Origin: Setaria digitata
Taxonomy: Eukaryota; Nematoda; Chromadorea; Rhabditida; Setariidae
NCBI GenBank assembly: GCA_003640385.1
Contig: RCAB01000599.1
Coordinates: 1-34,300, forward strand
Direction: 5' to 3'
DNA length: 34,300 bases
The notes under the pieces were generated by a model. That model was not told the origin of the DNA and searched no databases. It saw nothing but the letters and a program-made list of their open reading frames with translations. This document shows positions 10,945 to 22,542 of the stretch, piece after piece (the first letter of the stretch is position 1; every line of letters begins with the position of its first letter). The translations under genes and the position numbers were made by a program.

Positions 10945-11075
10945 AACAGTAGCAAGTAAGTAGCAGCACAGCAACAACTACGACGCATTTTTGGCTACCA
11001 ATTGAATGGACACCGTGCAATTTTTTTGGCACGATATCGTTGCCCACAATGCGCACGTTGTTGGTCATTTTTGCT
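10945..11075. other. CAG/CAA-rich, higher-GC block
   Basis: The plus strand reads CAGCAACAGTAGCAAG, then AGCAGCACAGCAACAACTAC, followed by a GC-richer stretch. It is open on both strands: minus ATG at about 11070 with 53 codons and a hydrophobic VVVVAVLLLTCYCCC; plus ATG near 11006 with 44 codons. It could be a promoter or 5' UTR, a small exon, or a degenerate triplet repeat; I cannot decide which. Confidence 0.3.
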
Positions 11076-11262
11076 TCCATTTTGTTTTCTTTCGTTGTAA
11101 TTTAGGCCGAATCCTATTTACAATGCTACGAAGTAAGTAAAATAAACCAAATAGAATTGAAATTTTAAAATAAAAACTTCGCCAATATTCGTAGTAAGAA
11201 TGGTAGATTGGGTAATTCGTTATCATAGCTGCATATCCACCTCCAGTATATATGCGGGATAT
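11065..11262 (-). CDS. Small putative membrane protein ORF
   Basis: From an ATG at 11262 (or 11310 if an upstream in-frame start is used) a single frame runs to TGA at 11065-11067. It encodes a short N-terminus (MKVISRIYTGGGYAAMI), an aromatic stretch (YPIYHSYYEYWRSFYF), one likely membrane helix (ISILFGLFYLLRSIV) and a very basic tail (RIRPKLQRKKTKWKQK). A helix followed by a basic tail would suit a tail-anchored or organelle inner-membrane subunit, but I do not recognise it. No splice sites are needed. The DNA just below (10945-11075) is less AT-rich and carries CAG/CAA-like repeats, so a transcription unit is likely nearby. Confidence 0.35.
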   Translation of the reverse strand: MSRIYTGGGYAAMITNYPIYHSYYEYWRSFYFKISILFGLFYLLRSIVNRIRPKLQRKKTKWKQK

Positions 11263-11329
11263 TACTTTCATAGTATGAACTAAGCATAAATCATAAACTT
11301 TACAGTACAAGTGATAGATGCCTAAACAG

Positions 11330-13500
11330 AAACTATGAAACTAGAATACGTCTCCAAGTGACAATTACCAATGCTTCAGTAAAGTTCTTGATTAGACTAA
11401 GAAGCTTATCAAGCTAATTCATCAAATAATATAATAAAAAAAGAACGCTTATTTATAAACATATGCATTATTTCGAGGTCTATTTTGCTTTTTTTTGGAT
11501 ATAAGTTAGGAGAATTAAACACCAACCTTATTTATATTAGCAATGAAAAGCTTGATGAGAAATAATGAACAATCGCGGAAATTTCCAAAATTAGCAGAGA
11601 TGAAGATAACCATTTCTTAAGTGCGCTATCTGATAATCGTAACTTATAATTTCTAAATGAAACTTAAAAGTCATATGTGAATGTTGCGAAGAAATAAGAA
11701 ATATCGAGAACATCGGTTATAGCATATTCCTTAACTTTGCCTAAATTAATTAACAACTATGATATTTCAAATCATACTTCCTCATTTCCTTCACTAGATT
11801 AATAATTAGCAGTAAATTAAGCAGATATCATATTGCGGTCGATGTGACTAACACTTTGGTGTAAACAAGCCCAGACTATATAACTATGGCCACACATTAA
11901 CTGGCTGCATAATAAAGTTAATAGCTGGAAGAAAATTAAACACATCATATAACGGTTGGCTTCGTAACACTTAAAAGATTAAAGTGTAATTACATCATTT
12001 CCGTATTCGGAATTATCCCATAATATACTCAGTTTTGCATTAGACATAGCAGTTTCGGTTTTCTGTTTGAAGCATAACATGCTTTGTAAATGAAATAATT
12101 TTGCTTCATTGACCAAATAATTTACTTCTGTGCTCATTTATCAGAATAATTTAAACTTTACTATCTTACCAAGGAAATAATTAGTTGGAATTGTTGAATT
12201 TAATATAACAAAACTAGTTTATTTCATCTTTAAACTAACAACCGTAAAAACCACGACTGATGTCAATACTGCAAACATTATTTAATATTTTATGAATTTT
12301 GTCCTGACTGAAATCTTCCTTACTGTTCCTCCTATCTACTATTAATAAAGAAAAGAACGAAGTCCAACCAAAACTTTGAAAAAACCGTTAAACCGCTTCT
12401 GTTGCAATTGGTATAAAAATAGGATGTATACAATTACAGTAAAGATTATGTTTTTTTTTTGTAAAAAAATATTATAAAAACATGCCAACTCCAAAAAGTC
12501 TCCAGCAAAAACTTTTACTTGACTTTTGGTCTCTTAGAAAAGTTTTTGCAGTTGAATTATGCTCAAAAAATTCCTTTAATATAATTTGACATTTCAACAT
12601 AACCGACTTGCCAATTAATTAATGTCAATATATGACAATTTGCAAGAAAGCAAACAAAGCTTCCTCGCAAACCAATTGCTAATTTAACCTTGATCAACTT
12701 CAGGGCAAGGAATCAAAAGAGAAACAGCTGAGGTCTGATTATTAATGTACTTCAGTTTCCGTACAAAATGTTTCGCAGTTCAGCGTCATGGATTTAATTA
12801 GTATTAAAATAAACTGATAATGTTAAAAAAATAAATTTGGCTAATAATGCATTTCTGCATTTAAAATGCTTCGCAATTCAGCATCATGAGTAGAATATAT
12901 TTAAACAAACTCGTATTAAAACATGAATAATGGAAGATTCAATACTTCATAGCAACAATGGAATGTACTCAATTCAATGAAGTTACCTATAGTAATAAAG
13001 TTTGCAGGATATTGGTTCGCAGTTCCGAGATTTTATTTCAGAATTAAAACTCAATCAATAAATATTTATTTGAAACGGGAGATATCTAATAGGCCAGGCA
13101 ACTAATAAACAATTAAATGATCATCACAAACGGTCGATTATCGAATACAGCAAATCCTTATAATTTAAAAAAAAAAAAATGTATATATCAGATAAAACAA
13201 ATCCCTATAATTAAAAAATTGTATATATGTGCATAAACGATACATTTATACGCTGTTCAAATATGTTCATTATAGGGTAGGACCTAAATCATTAGCTATT
13301 AATTCTACATATTCTATTCATCTGTTAATTAGATTTGCATTTAATCAAAACTTTGATAAAACTACAATGGCGACAGATAAAGAACATGAGTTAGTTTAGG
13401 TAATTATTAAAATAGCAATAAATAAATGCTTCATATAGAAAAATACCATAAAACAGTGATGAACTAAGTATAACCTAGTTGTAAAGAAATAATGAATTTG
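11330..13500. other. Intergenic stretch, nothing supported
   Basis: This is AT-rich DNA without frames longer than about 40 codons flanked by paired splice signals. It lies between the small ORF at 11065 and the 3' end of the mannosidase gene. Confidence 0.5.
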
Positions 13501-13509
13501 CTATGGCAG

Positions 13510-13643
13510 TTAGAAATCCAATGTTATTGGAGAGATGGAATCATATTAGATTCTCTATTATTATTAGTTTACTACTGGTAAAAGTAGTAGGTTAATAATA
13601 AGAAACTAATATGATTCCACTTACAGTAACACTGGATTTCTAA
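13510..13643. mobile_element. Foldback (MITE-like) inverted repeat, about 134 bp
   Basis: The left arm from 13510 (TTAGAAATCCAATGTTATTG) and the right arm ending at 13643 (CAGTAACACTGGATTTCTAA) are imperfect reverse complements over about 60 bp. They are separated by only a few bases near 13577 (CTACTGGTAAAAGTAG). The inner arms include GGAATCATATTAG and CTAATATGATTCC, an exact inverted match. The whole unit folds into one long hairpin. There is no coding capacity. The structure fits a small non-autonomous foldback element; target-site duplications could not be assigned with confidence. It lies about 170 bp past the stop codon of the mannosidase gene. Confidence 0.7.
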
Positions 13644-13810
13644 ATCATCTGATTATAAGTTACATTTGCAGATGATCTTCATTTTAGGTACAAAGGAATA
13701 CTGTAAGTAAAAATGTAATTCTTATTTGCCGGTTTTGTTAGCCATATATTTTTTCAGGGATGAAACTATGAAACCACAGAGTTTAGTTTGAACAAACCTA
13801 TCTTGATTTA

Positions 13811-16800
13811 TTAGAGCGCAGATAATCTTAGCAATAAAGTTTTTACTTCAAAAGCACGAAAATTTAAACTAACAAAACCTTCACATCCAGCCGAAGCTGA
13901 CGAATCATTAGTTTCAAAGGGTAAAGAACAAACTGTTCTTTCTAAACCATCACTCAAATCTACGGAAATAATACGACTGTGGTTAATTATTAGTTTTACA
14001 GAAATACCGCCACCGAATGATTCATATAAGCGGATAACCAACGTATTATGATCATCCTCAGCTGGCTTTACAATATCGATAACGATACCTGAAAATATAT
14101 AAACATTTCTAATTTCAATTTTCCTTATTATCCTCGCGGTCTGCAGTTAATCACCTAAAAAATACCTGAAAATCAGATAACTATTTTAGCGGCAGTCTTA
14201 TGAGCTTAATGAACAGAAGAAGTAAGCTGAGGAAAGCTAGCATAACAACCAAGTTACAAGAAAACTTTGCTTGGTCCATCCAATAATTTAAGCTTCCCTA
14301 TGTAAGAAAACTCTACCACCAAAAGAAAAAAGAAACAAACCTTCACTTCCTTCGATTTTTAGAAAAGATGAAAGTTTGTTTCCCCCACGCCAACAACTAA
14401 CAAAACGAGCAGGATTATTGAATTCGTAAGCTGCTCTCATAACACTCAAATTCAGGTCATTGCAAGGTCGCTGCATTGAACCAATGAAAGGATAGAGTGC
14501 GTACGAAAACTAAAAACAGCAGCGCTTATGAACAAAAAAAAAAAAAGAGGTCTATGCTTTAAAAAAAATGTGTCATTTAGTAATGTCATAAATTTATAAC
14601 GATGTCTGAAACCGTAGTAAGCCTAACCAAAGATAGGAAAACAGAACAACTTAATAACAACTGATATAACTCTTTCAAATTACTATTGTAAAAGACTGTT
14701 TCTGTTCGCATAGAGTTACATAAGATTCATATATAGAAAGATGAAGCACATGCTGGATATTTGAAAAATGATAATACTTTTGTTTAAAAATAACATGAGT
14801 AAAACTCGGATAGTCTTCCAACTTCTTATAAACTCTTGCAGCTATGCAATTACATCCCTTTCAAAAGTGATACTGATACATGGCCAGCGTTAAACAGTAT
14901 ATCATAGGAGTGACGATGAGTACGCGACTGCTTAATTAAAATAGAAGAGACGGATGACTCTTGCAGCGTTCAATGTCTTTCACTTTTGCCAGTGCACTGA
15001 ATATAAAAGTGAAGAGATGCAACCAAGCGCAGAAAACAAAACAGTTCTTATTTTACAGCTAGACCCATTCTTTACTATATGAGTAGATGAACAAATGCAG
15101 AGTTCCAGCCTCTTTGCCCACATACAATTTCATACGATAAAGAAGATAAGCAGTGGAGTCATTCAATCAAAATACAAAATAAAAAGAAAAAAACTATACT
15201 CTGTGATCCCCTATATCAGCAGTATCATCTGGGACTTTACTTGCACGAAGTAAGGACAACGTCATAGTACTGCCTTTACAGGAGTGACCATATTTGCAAT
15301 CATTCAGAAGGGCAACGCCACGATCGAATTCAGTTAAAGCCATCCATTTATGCCCAACAACTTCATACCTGGAACTTCCTTTTAAAAAAAAAAAAAAACG
15401 ACATCTAATTTAAGCAACCGCAACTCAAATTTCAGTGCGATATATTTAGTAATGCGTAGCCTCTCCAATATTCTCTTTACTCGATCAGCAAAAAACGTTT
15501 AATTCAACTGCTTCAAATTCTTTTAAAGCTTCTTCCAATATCTATATCATTACAATACTGAAGACTAACTTCATCGTTTTACAATTTATCCTTTCAATAA
15601 AATTTCTGCACTGATTTTAAAATTTTGAAGGAACAGACAAAGTAGCATACTTTGCTGCGTCCCAAGTAGTATTTTGATGCGTTGGTCGCTTTAAATGACC
15701 AAACTGTATGTCATAATAAGCATCCATGTTTTGAACATTTACTGGGAATTCAACCTAAAAAATCAAAAGAGGAAAGTGAGTGATGAAAGTTTTTGTTCCT
15801 TTATTGTAGAAATCTTCACAAGATATTTGGAATAGTTCTCGATTGGATCATGATAAAATCAAAAGCAATGCACTGAAGACAGTTTGCGAATCCTTGAAAT
15901 AACCATTATCACCGACTTTTAGGAATTTGTGTGACTCGTTCCACTTCACCGTGACATCGAAAACTAAGTACGGCAGATGGGCGAATATACTAATATACTG
16001 CACTAGAGAGCTCCTTTCACTTATTGAAAATTCCACACGGATACATGCTTCCAGTGCTGTGTTCTTAACTAGAAATGCCTGTGAGTCCTACAATGAATAA
16101 AGATGTATAACTTTGAGGAAAATAGTTAAATCACTAATGAAGGAAGCTTGCTAGGAAAAAGTAATAAGAAAATATTAAAGATTTGGGACAGTAGCAACTG
16201 ACCGACATAATGACCTGCTTTGTTTCCAAATGATAGTCCATCACATCCCATGCATCCCAGAAAAGTGGTACATCATCAAAAATGATAAAGTGATTAGCAA
16301 AACTCCTTTCAGGAATTGCTGAGAAATTCTCATCAACAATGTTCTTTTCACCTCTACGATGCACTAATAACTTCGTAATTCGACCCATCTAAATAAGACA
16401 TTGAAATAACGTACATAATGCTTTTTTTTTTATTTATTTACAAGAAACGTGGAAATGAAACTGTAAACAAAGCAAGCTAAATTTTAAAGTTTTACTGAAG
16501 TACTGTCAAACGAAAGTGAAAAAAGTGAAGAAATACCATTGCATAATTCAGTAGCAGCAATAAATGAGACACAAATATGTTATTTTTTCTCAATGTTAAA
16601 TAACTAGAAGTTTTCTTCTTTTTGCTTTTAGATCAAATTTAACCAACTTTAATAATATCACTGCCTCAGTTTAGAGTACAGTTTTCAGCCAAATATTCTG
16701 CAAAGTGATAGAGACTAACACATTTCTCTTTTCTTATAATGCTGCTGAATTTGATAAACCAAACTTAATTACCCTATCAATGGATGCAGCAATATAATCA

Positions 16801-19800
16801 TTTTGGAATTTGAATCCATCAATATCCTCCATTACTAATGCCTTATTACCCAAAGATAAGTTGAGCACTTCAAGATCATCGAGACGCATAATGGAGAACG
16901 GTTGTAATCGAAGAAAGCGATTATTATAAAGCAAAATTCTTGGCCAGTTGCAGCTGTTAATTAACCATGCATCTGCCGTCGTTTCGCAACCTTTACCTAC
17001 AAATCGCCACCGGCTTACCAAAGCATCTTTCAATTTATCGGAAAGTTAAGGCATTTTCAAGCTTACAAACCTCTCCATCTCAGTTTTTTTCCACCATCAG
17101 TAGTGAGTTCATCCAATAAAATATCGTAAACTTCAATTGCATCAGATACCACTTCTTTAATACAACTACCCGGTAGAATATCATGAAACTGATTGACCAA
17201 GAAACGTTGCCACTGCGATGTAAGGGATTCGCCTTCATTGAATTCAAGAAGTGACATTGACTGCAGAAAAAATTAATTGGGAAAAATTAATAGGAACATG
17301 AGTTAGAAGGATTTTATGGCATCACTCTCTTATTGTTAGCCCCCTGTTACTATTCTTCACCTGGAATAAAAACCATATTGCCTATAAAGTGAAGTTAGGT
17401 ACTGAAATAGTTCCAAAAGAAGAAAAATCAACGAATTAGTCCATGATTCACTTTAAAATCCAGAAAAAAAAACTTTTTTCTGAACGAATTTTTATACCTG
17501 CAGAAATTCATGATCCTTTAGAATGCTTTCCAGCAGCCTATTCATCTTTTTTATTTTAGCCTGCGTTGTGTATGTTGCATTATGTAGTTCCAAATATAAT
17601 TCGCCTTTCCAAGCGCACAAATTGTTCACATCTTTTGTCAACTGAAAGGCTAACAGAAAATAGAAGATATATGACTAAAAAAACATAAAATCTAAGCATC
17701 TTGAAAACCTCTGCGAAGAATTCTTGAGGTGTTGCATGCTGAACTCGAGGCACTCCATCACAATTTTTTAAACGTTCAGCTCTTTCTAACATATTCTTAT
17801 CCGGGCCTCCGCCTCCATCTCCAAATCCGTAGAGCATCATTGCTATATTAGAACGTCCGTGGTCTGTAAAATTATCCCGTGAATCCAAGCATTCTTTCAC
17901 TGTAATCTGAAAAATCATTGTTTGAAGGACATATAGCGTTCCAACTATTCTGACTTCATGACATGGGTTTGAATTTTTCAAATCTTAAGAGCACCCCTAT
18001 GCTTCGATTAATGATTAAAATAGTTAGATATACCTGCGATACGTAATGAATTGGAGGGAAGTGAGCAATTACGGAAGTACCATCAATACCAAACCATCGA
18101 AATGAATGGTGTGGAAATTTATTTGTTATCGACCAACTCATTTTTTGAGTGACAAAATATTGCATTCCGCAGTGCTGCATTATCTGCGGAAGCTGCGCAG
18201 AATAACCAAATGTGTCGGGTAACCAAAATATTTCTGAGAAGCTGAAAATTTGTGTTCGTTGTTATCGACTGTGAAAAAAGCTGTACTATTCACATATTAT
18301 CAATGATATGGAAACCAATCTCAACTTGGCAGCCGCTTCACTGCTGAAGCTGAAGCAAATCTGAAACAAATAGTAATAATAGAGAACGCACAACATACGT
18401 GCCACAAAACTTTTTAAATTCTCGCTGTCCATATAAAAGTTGTCTAATTATACTTTCACCACTGGGCAAATTTCCATCCATTTCTACCCATGCCCCTCCA
18501 ACTCCAACAAATCGTCCATGTGCTGCGCAATCTTGTATATCCTCATAAAGACTAGGATAACTCTCTTTCAACCAGACTAACTGCAAATGTCATTCATCAA
18601 TTATTTTCTCTATATTTTATAACCACGTTATCTCTGCTGTGTTTTATAGGATATTAAAATCTAAGCAAATAATTAGCTCAGCACACAAATCCATTATCCA
18701 CAACAAGTCAAGTCCAATAACAATGTCAAATGTCAAACAATTGTAATGCCTCACCTGCTGTGCCTGTGAAATAGCAAACTTCATCTCTTTGTATCTTTTC
18801 ATTAAGCCAAGCGTTGCAGACCAACTTCGAGCACATTTCCTACGTGTTTCTTTGTATCTAAATTTAAGCTCTTTTTAATGACCAAAATCTAAAATTATAA
18901 TGAACGTTATCATCCAAATAAAGAAGAAACGAAAATCACCGCCATAACCACGCAGTGTCGATATGACAGTTGCCAACTGCATACAGTGTCATTTGACTTG
19001 CTCCATTTGGTTGACGGAAGAATTTTTCAGCTCGTGAATGACAATCCACTTGTGCATCCAGCGAAAATTTTGATGAAACAAGACAGTTGATCTAAATTAT
19101 TAAAAGATTTCTTAATCAAATCACAAGAGTGAATAAGTGCACCTTTCAAAAGACAGTAAGCAACTAGCAAACGCATAACCATATCATTTGCCGTATATAG
19201 AGCCTGATAACGCCTTGTTTCCTCTTTTGGTAACATTTTTGACATCTCCAATAGAAGTTCGAAGTCAATGATAAGATCATATATTGTTTCATTGTATTCT
19301 ACCAGTTCGCATCGCTTTAACTGTAATAATAATCATGCAGTATATTAGATTTTATATATTTTATGTTGAATAATGTTTCGAATATAATGTCCTGAATAAA
19401 AGAAGGATTTTAAATGGCATAATTAGAATCGAACGATTCACCTCAAATAATTTATCCATCTTCACGGGTCCTATTGGATTATCTTTACCATCACCATTTC
19501 GACTGGTGCAAGATGCTTCAACATAAAACCTCTGTATAGATGGAGAGATGGAAATTTCAAAATCTGTACGCCCAAAATCCGGCGACAAACCTGGAAATGG
19601 TCATGTTTTTAAAATAGTTAATTCGTGCTTAACCAAATCCCATCAAATATTATGCATGTAATTTAAAAAAAAAAAAAAAAAGACTTAATACCTTCAAAAA
19701 AGTTAACTTATATGGGATTCCAGTAAGTGACATCCAACAATGAAATTTCGATTTCTTAGAACACAAATGTTAGGCAATAAAATGTAAAATAATGGCTAAT

Positions 19801-20401
19801 AAAAATTATTAGTTAAAAGAAAATTAATCTAGAATTTTAAACGAGCTAATACCCTGTATTGGTCGACCGTCCACTGACCACAGTAAAGCTTCGCAATTAG
19901 GATCAAAGCGTGCCACAATTTTCGTTTCAGTTTGGCATTCTTTGGGTATATCGATATCAACTTGAAACCAGTGCGTTGTCCACGTGGGACCAAATTTGAA
20001 TCCTACATTCACTTCTGTGCCTGAATTTAATTCTTGCTTAAGTGGTTTCATAACTGCTCACCTCACGAGCAAACATTTATTTCAGTGCAAGAGATCGGAA
20101 AAAAATGCACAGGATGAAGGAAAGTGTGCAGCTTAAGTATAATCAGACAAAATACTGATCTTTGCGCTAACCATATTAAATGATTACCTTGAATGGAAAG
20201 AGTTTTGACAGCCTCTTGAAATTCAACAGTACTGGAGCCAAAATTATAATGCTTCACACGGACTGGAAATGAGCGACCATAAAGACGACCACGTAAGTTG
20301 CAATCCATGAAAAACTGCTCGGAAATGAACTTCTCCATTCGCTCAACGGTTGTACGTTCATTTTTAAATAATGCAGCTTTGTAAGTGTTCGTTTGATTCA
20401 T
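13811..20401 (-). CDS. MAN2C1: Alpha-mannosidase, GH38, MAN2C1 type (complete, 18 exons)
   Basis: The enzyme removes alpha-linked mannose from free oligosaccharides in the cytosol; the role is taken from the MAN2C1 family. Exons: 20401-20188, 20053-19853, 19590-19442, 19320-19143, 19048-18940, 18857-18755, 18580-18399, 18241-18034, 17906-17709, 17641-17498, 17260-17071, 16996-16773, 16388-16215, 16087-15917, 15754-15651, 15368-15200, 14509-14341, 14088-13811. Every junction is in phase and the product is about 1,054 residues. The N-terminal block has [10 protein letters not shown]...[15 protein letters not shown]. Zinc ligands His276 and Asp278 lie in [10 protein letters not shown], and nucleophile Asp388 in [18 protein letters not shown] further zinc-ligand His588 is in [12 protein letters not shown]. 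Later family blocks include [29 protein letters not shown] and [20 protein letters not shown]. No signal peptide is seen. The intron 4 and intron 11 borders have alternatives, which would change about ten residues each. Two introns start with the unusual GTCATT and GTCGGT. Confidence 0.93.
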
Positions 20402-20412
20402 TATGTCTCCCT
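20402..20412 (-). promoter_or_regulatory. Splice acceptor directly before the mannosidase ATG (possible SL trans-splice site)
   Basis: In gene orientation the sequence reads CATATTTCAG|GGAGACATAATG, placing a consensus nematode acceptor 9 bases before the ATG at 20401. Nematode mRNAs often receive a spliced leader at such a site. The same acceptor could instead join a cis exon at 20858-20959 in frame. Confidence 0.6.
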
Positions 20413-20857
20413 GAAATATGAAAATCTTACATTAAGAAAGTTATACAACAACAGTAGACATGAGTGATGTAATAAACTTGTATAGAAAGCTCATCAAATA
20501 ACACAATTTTTTCGCTTAATTTCAAACACTTAGATGATCACAGAGGTTTATTTTCGTTACCCCTTGCTATCTCAAATCAGTAATACTTCAAAAACTTTCC
20601 ATAACAAACTTCGCGAATCTTCGGGACTTACCCTCTGTTATCACCTGTCGTAAGCTAAACATCAATAAATTAAACGTTTAAACACCAGACACCATTATTA
20701 TAGAACAATTAATCTTCCATTGCCACTTCTTACGATGTTATTCCATTAAATATCATCATTCTCTGTTTCTCTGCTCTACATTCTTTCTGGAGTACTATTT
20801 CATCAAATACCACTATTCTTTTCCCCTCTGACTTAATCAGATTCTTCCTTTCCTTAC

Positions 20858-20959
20858 ATTAGGTACAGTTGCAGCTGGGCGTAAGGGGTTTTTATCAGGA
20901 ATTTTAAGCTTTAGAAATTCATTTACTTGGCGACTTTTTGGTTCCTCACAATGTAGCAT
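20858..20959 (-). CDS. Possible extra 5' coding exon of the mannosidase gene
   Basis: A 34-codon frame from an ATG at 20959 (MLHCEEPKSRQVNEFLKLK, then IPDKNPLRPAATVPN) ends at a strong donor, AAT|GTAAGG, in phase 0. The acceptor before the mannosidase start is also phase 0 and the 9 intervening bases (Gly-Asp-Ile) are open, so joining gives a 37-residue N-terminal extension. The extension is Lys/Pro-rich, lacks a signal peptide, and has no counterpart in human MAN2C1. It could be an alternative first exon, or an exon of a separate small gene whose frame ends after GTAAGG at KGRI-stop. Confidence 0.4.
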
Positions 20960-22398
20960 TTTTATTAGATGATATTATTCCGTGCCCTCTCTATTATGAA
21001 CTTATTCTTTCTTTTTTCATATTTTTCAACTCAGAATTTTCCGATTAATAAGACGAGCTTTACATTTCAGAAGCTGAAACTGTGAGGTAGTTAGAACAGA
21101 TTTCTGGTATTCCTAACTTATTCTTAACTCTTCAATGCAAGTAATGCCAGATGATTACTGGTAATTAAAGTTAGTAGTTACTTTCGTCACGATACAATTA
21201 ATACAAACATAGTTATGATTGTTATTATTACCTTCTTATATTAATGATTGCCACGCGACTTTTTATTTTAAAGTCAGATGTATGCACATCATTCGCAATT
21301 AATCATAATTTTTAACCTGAGTCTTCGAAGTCTTTAATTATCAGAACCAAGAATTTTATGATTTATTTCTTCGTATAAATAAATTCTTACAAATTTCTTC
21401 TTATATTCGAATTTGAACGGTTCTGTTTTTTGATAATTTTTATTAATCTTTTATTGCACTGTTGTAGTGATATTCATTTTATTTTTATTTTTAGCAATTA
21501 AGTTATCATAGATTCGCATACAAAGGCTTGAAAATTGCAATATTCAATATCCAGTAAAGTGTCGAGTTAAACTTACATAATCAGGGCAAGACATTATTCA
21601 TTATCAAATTGTTATTAAAAAAATTTATGCACCTAGTTAAATTCGACAATTTCGAATGATTTTTTCACTGCTTGAAACTGAAATAGTTTTAGAATTAACT
21701 GATCACAGTTTCTTAACAAGCTTTTTTTTCTGCTTTATTGATTACATCGTTACGCTTTAATGAGAAACTGATTAAAACTACCATATAATCAGTTGTACAT
21801 TATGATATTTCCGTATTGTATTGCTGATGTCATTTCAACCATTACTTTAACAGTGAAAAAATTCGCATTCGATAAAAATTTGTCCCGAAAAATTTGCCAT
21901 ATAAGCAACGTTTTGTTCTAGCTAATCAAGTAACAATTTGTTCAGCTCAAAGAAACTTTTACTGAATGCAAATTTTCTCATGTTTAAACTAATGATTGGG
22001 ATAATATCAGCTATAAAATATAGAAAGATTATACTTTATTATACATGAAAGCATTTTGTCGCTGGAGGTCAGGATATGAGCATGAGATTGAAAGTGTTTG
22101 TATCTCAAGATTCATATTTGTCATGTCTAATTAAAACTTAATCAGTAATAGTATCCATGACTATGGTGTAATTTGGATAAGCGTGGAAATGTTCCGAAAC
22201 GTTCACCTACATACGTTCGATGATGGCGATGTGGTATGATTATGGAGTATTCCGATATTCCCTAAAACTGCTGTATTTTTAGCTGGATAACATTAATGAG
22301 ACCTTTTCTGCTGGAATACAACTAATTAAAACGGTTTTCTAAATGAGGTAAAAGTTGAGGTAATTTATACTAGAAGAAATACCAGATTATGAATTTAA

Positions 22399-22452
<54 letters not shown>

Positions 22453-22540
22453 TTAAGAACATGATAAAACCATTAGGAAAACGAGTCATATTACTTTAAA
22501 CAAGAAGTTCAATTCATGGTGATTTTACACCGAAAAACTC
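20960..22540. other. Non-coding stretch or large intron
   Basis: It carries the AT microsatellite and many A/T runs. One possible micro-exon near 22205-22265 (minus, acceptor CAGTTTTAG, donor AAC|GTATGT, reading ISEYSIIIPHRHHR) would follow exon 22543 in phase 0, but no further exon continues it. Confidence 0.35.
22401..22448. repeat. (AT)n microsatellite
   Basis: About 24 uninterrupted AT units, bounded by AAGA on the left and GAGATT on the right. A shorter AT run lies at 32189-32204, upstream of the secreted-protein gene. Confidence 0.95.
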
Positions 22541-22542
22541 AC

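Noticed and set aside
14510..15199. Nested gene in the large mannosidase intron (about 14880-15060 is less AT-rich)
   Set aside because: No open frame with paired splice sites or RNA-gene fold was found; left as intron sequence.
13811..20401. Lysosomal or Golgi class II mannosidase (MAN2B/MAN2A type)
   Set aside because: There is no signal peptide or membrane anchor, and the N-terminal [10 protein letters not shown] block and DVMDYHLET motif are specific to the MAN2C1 type.
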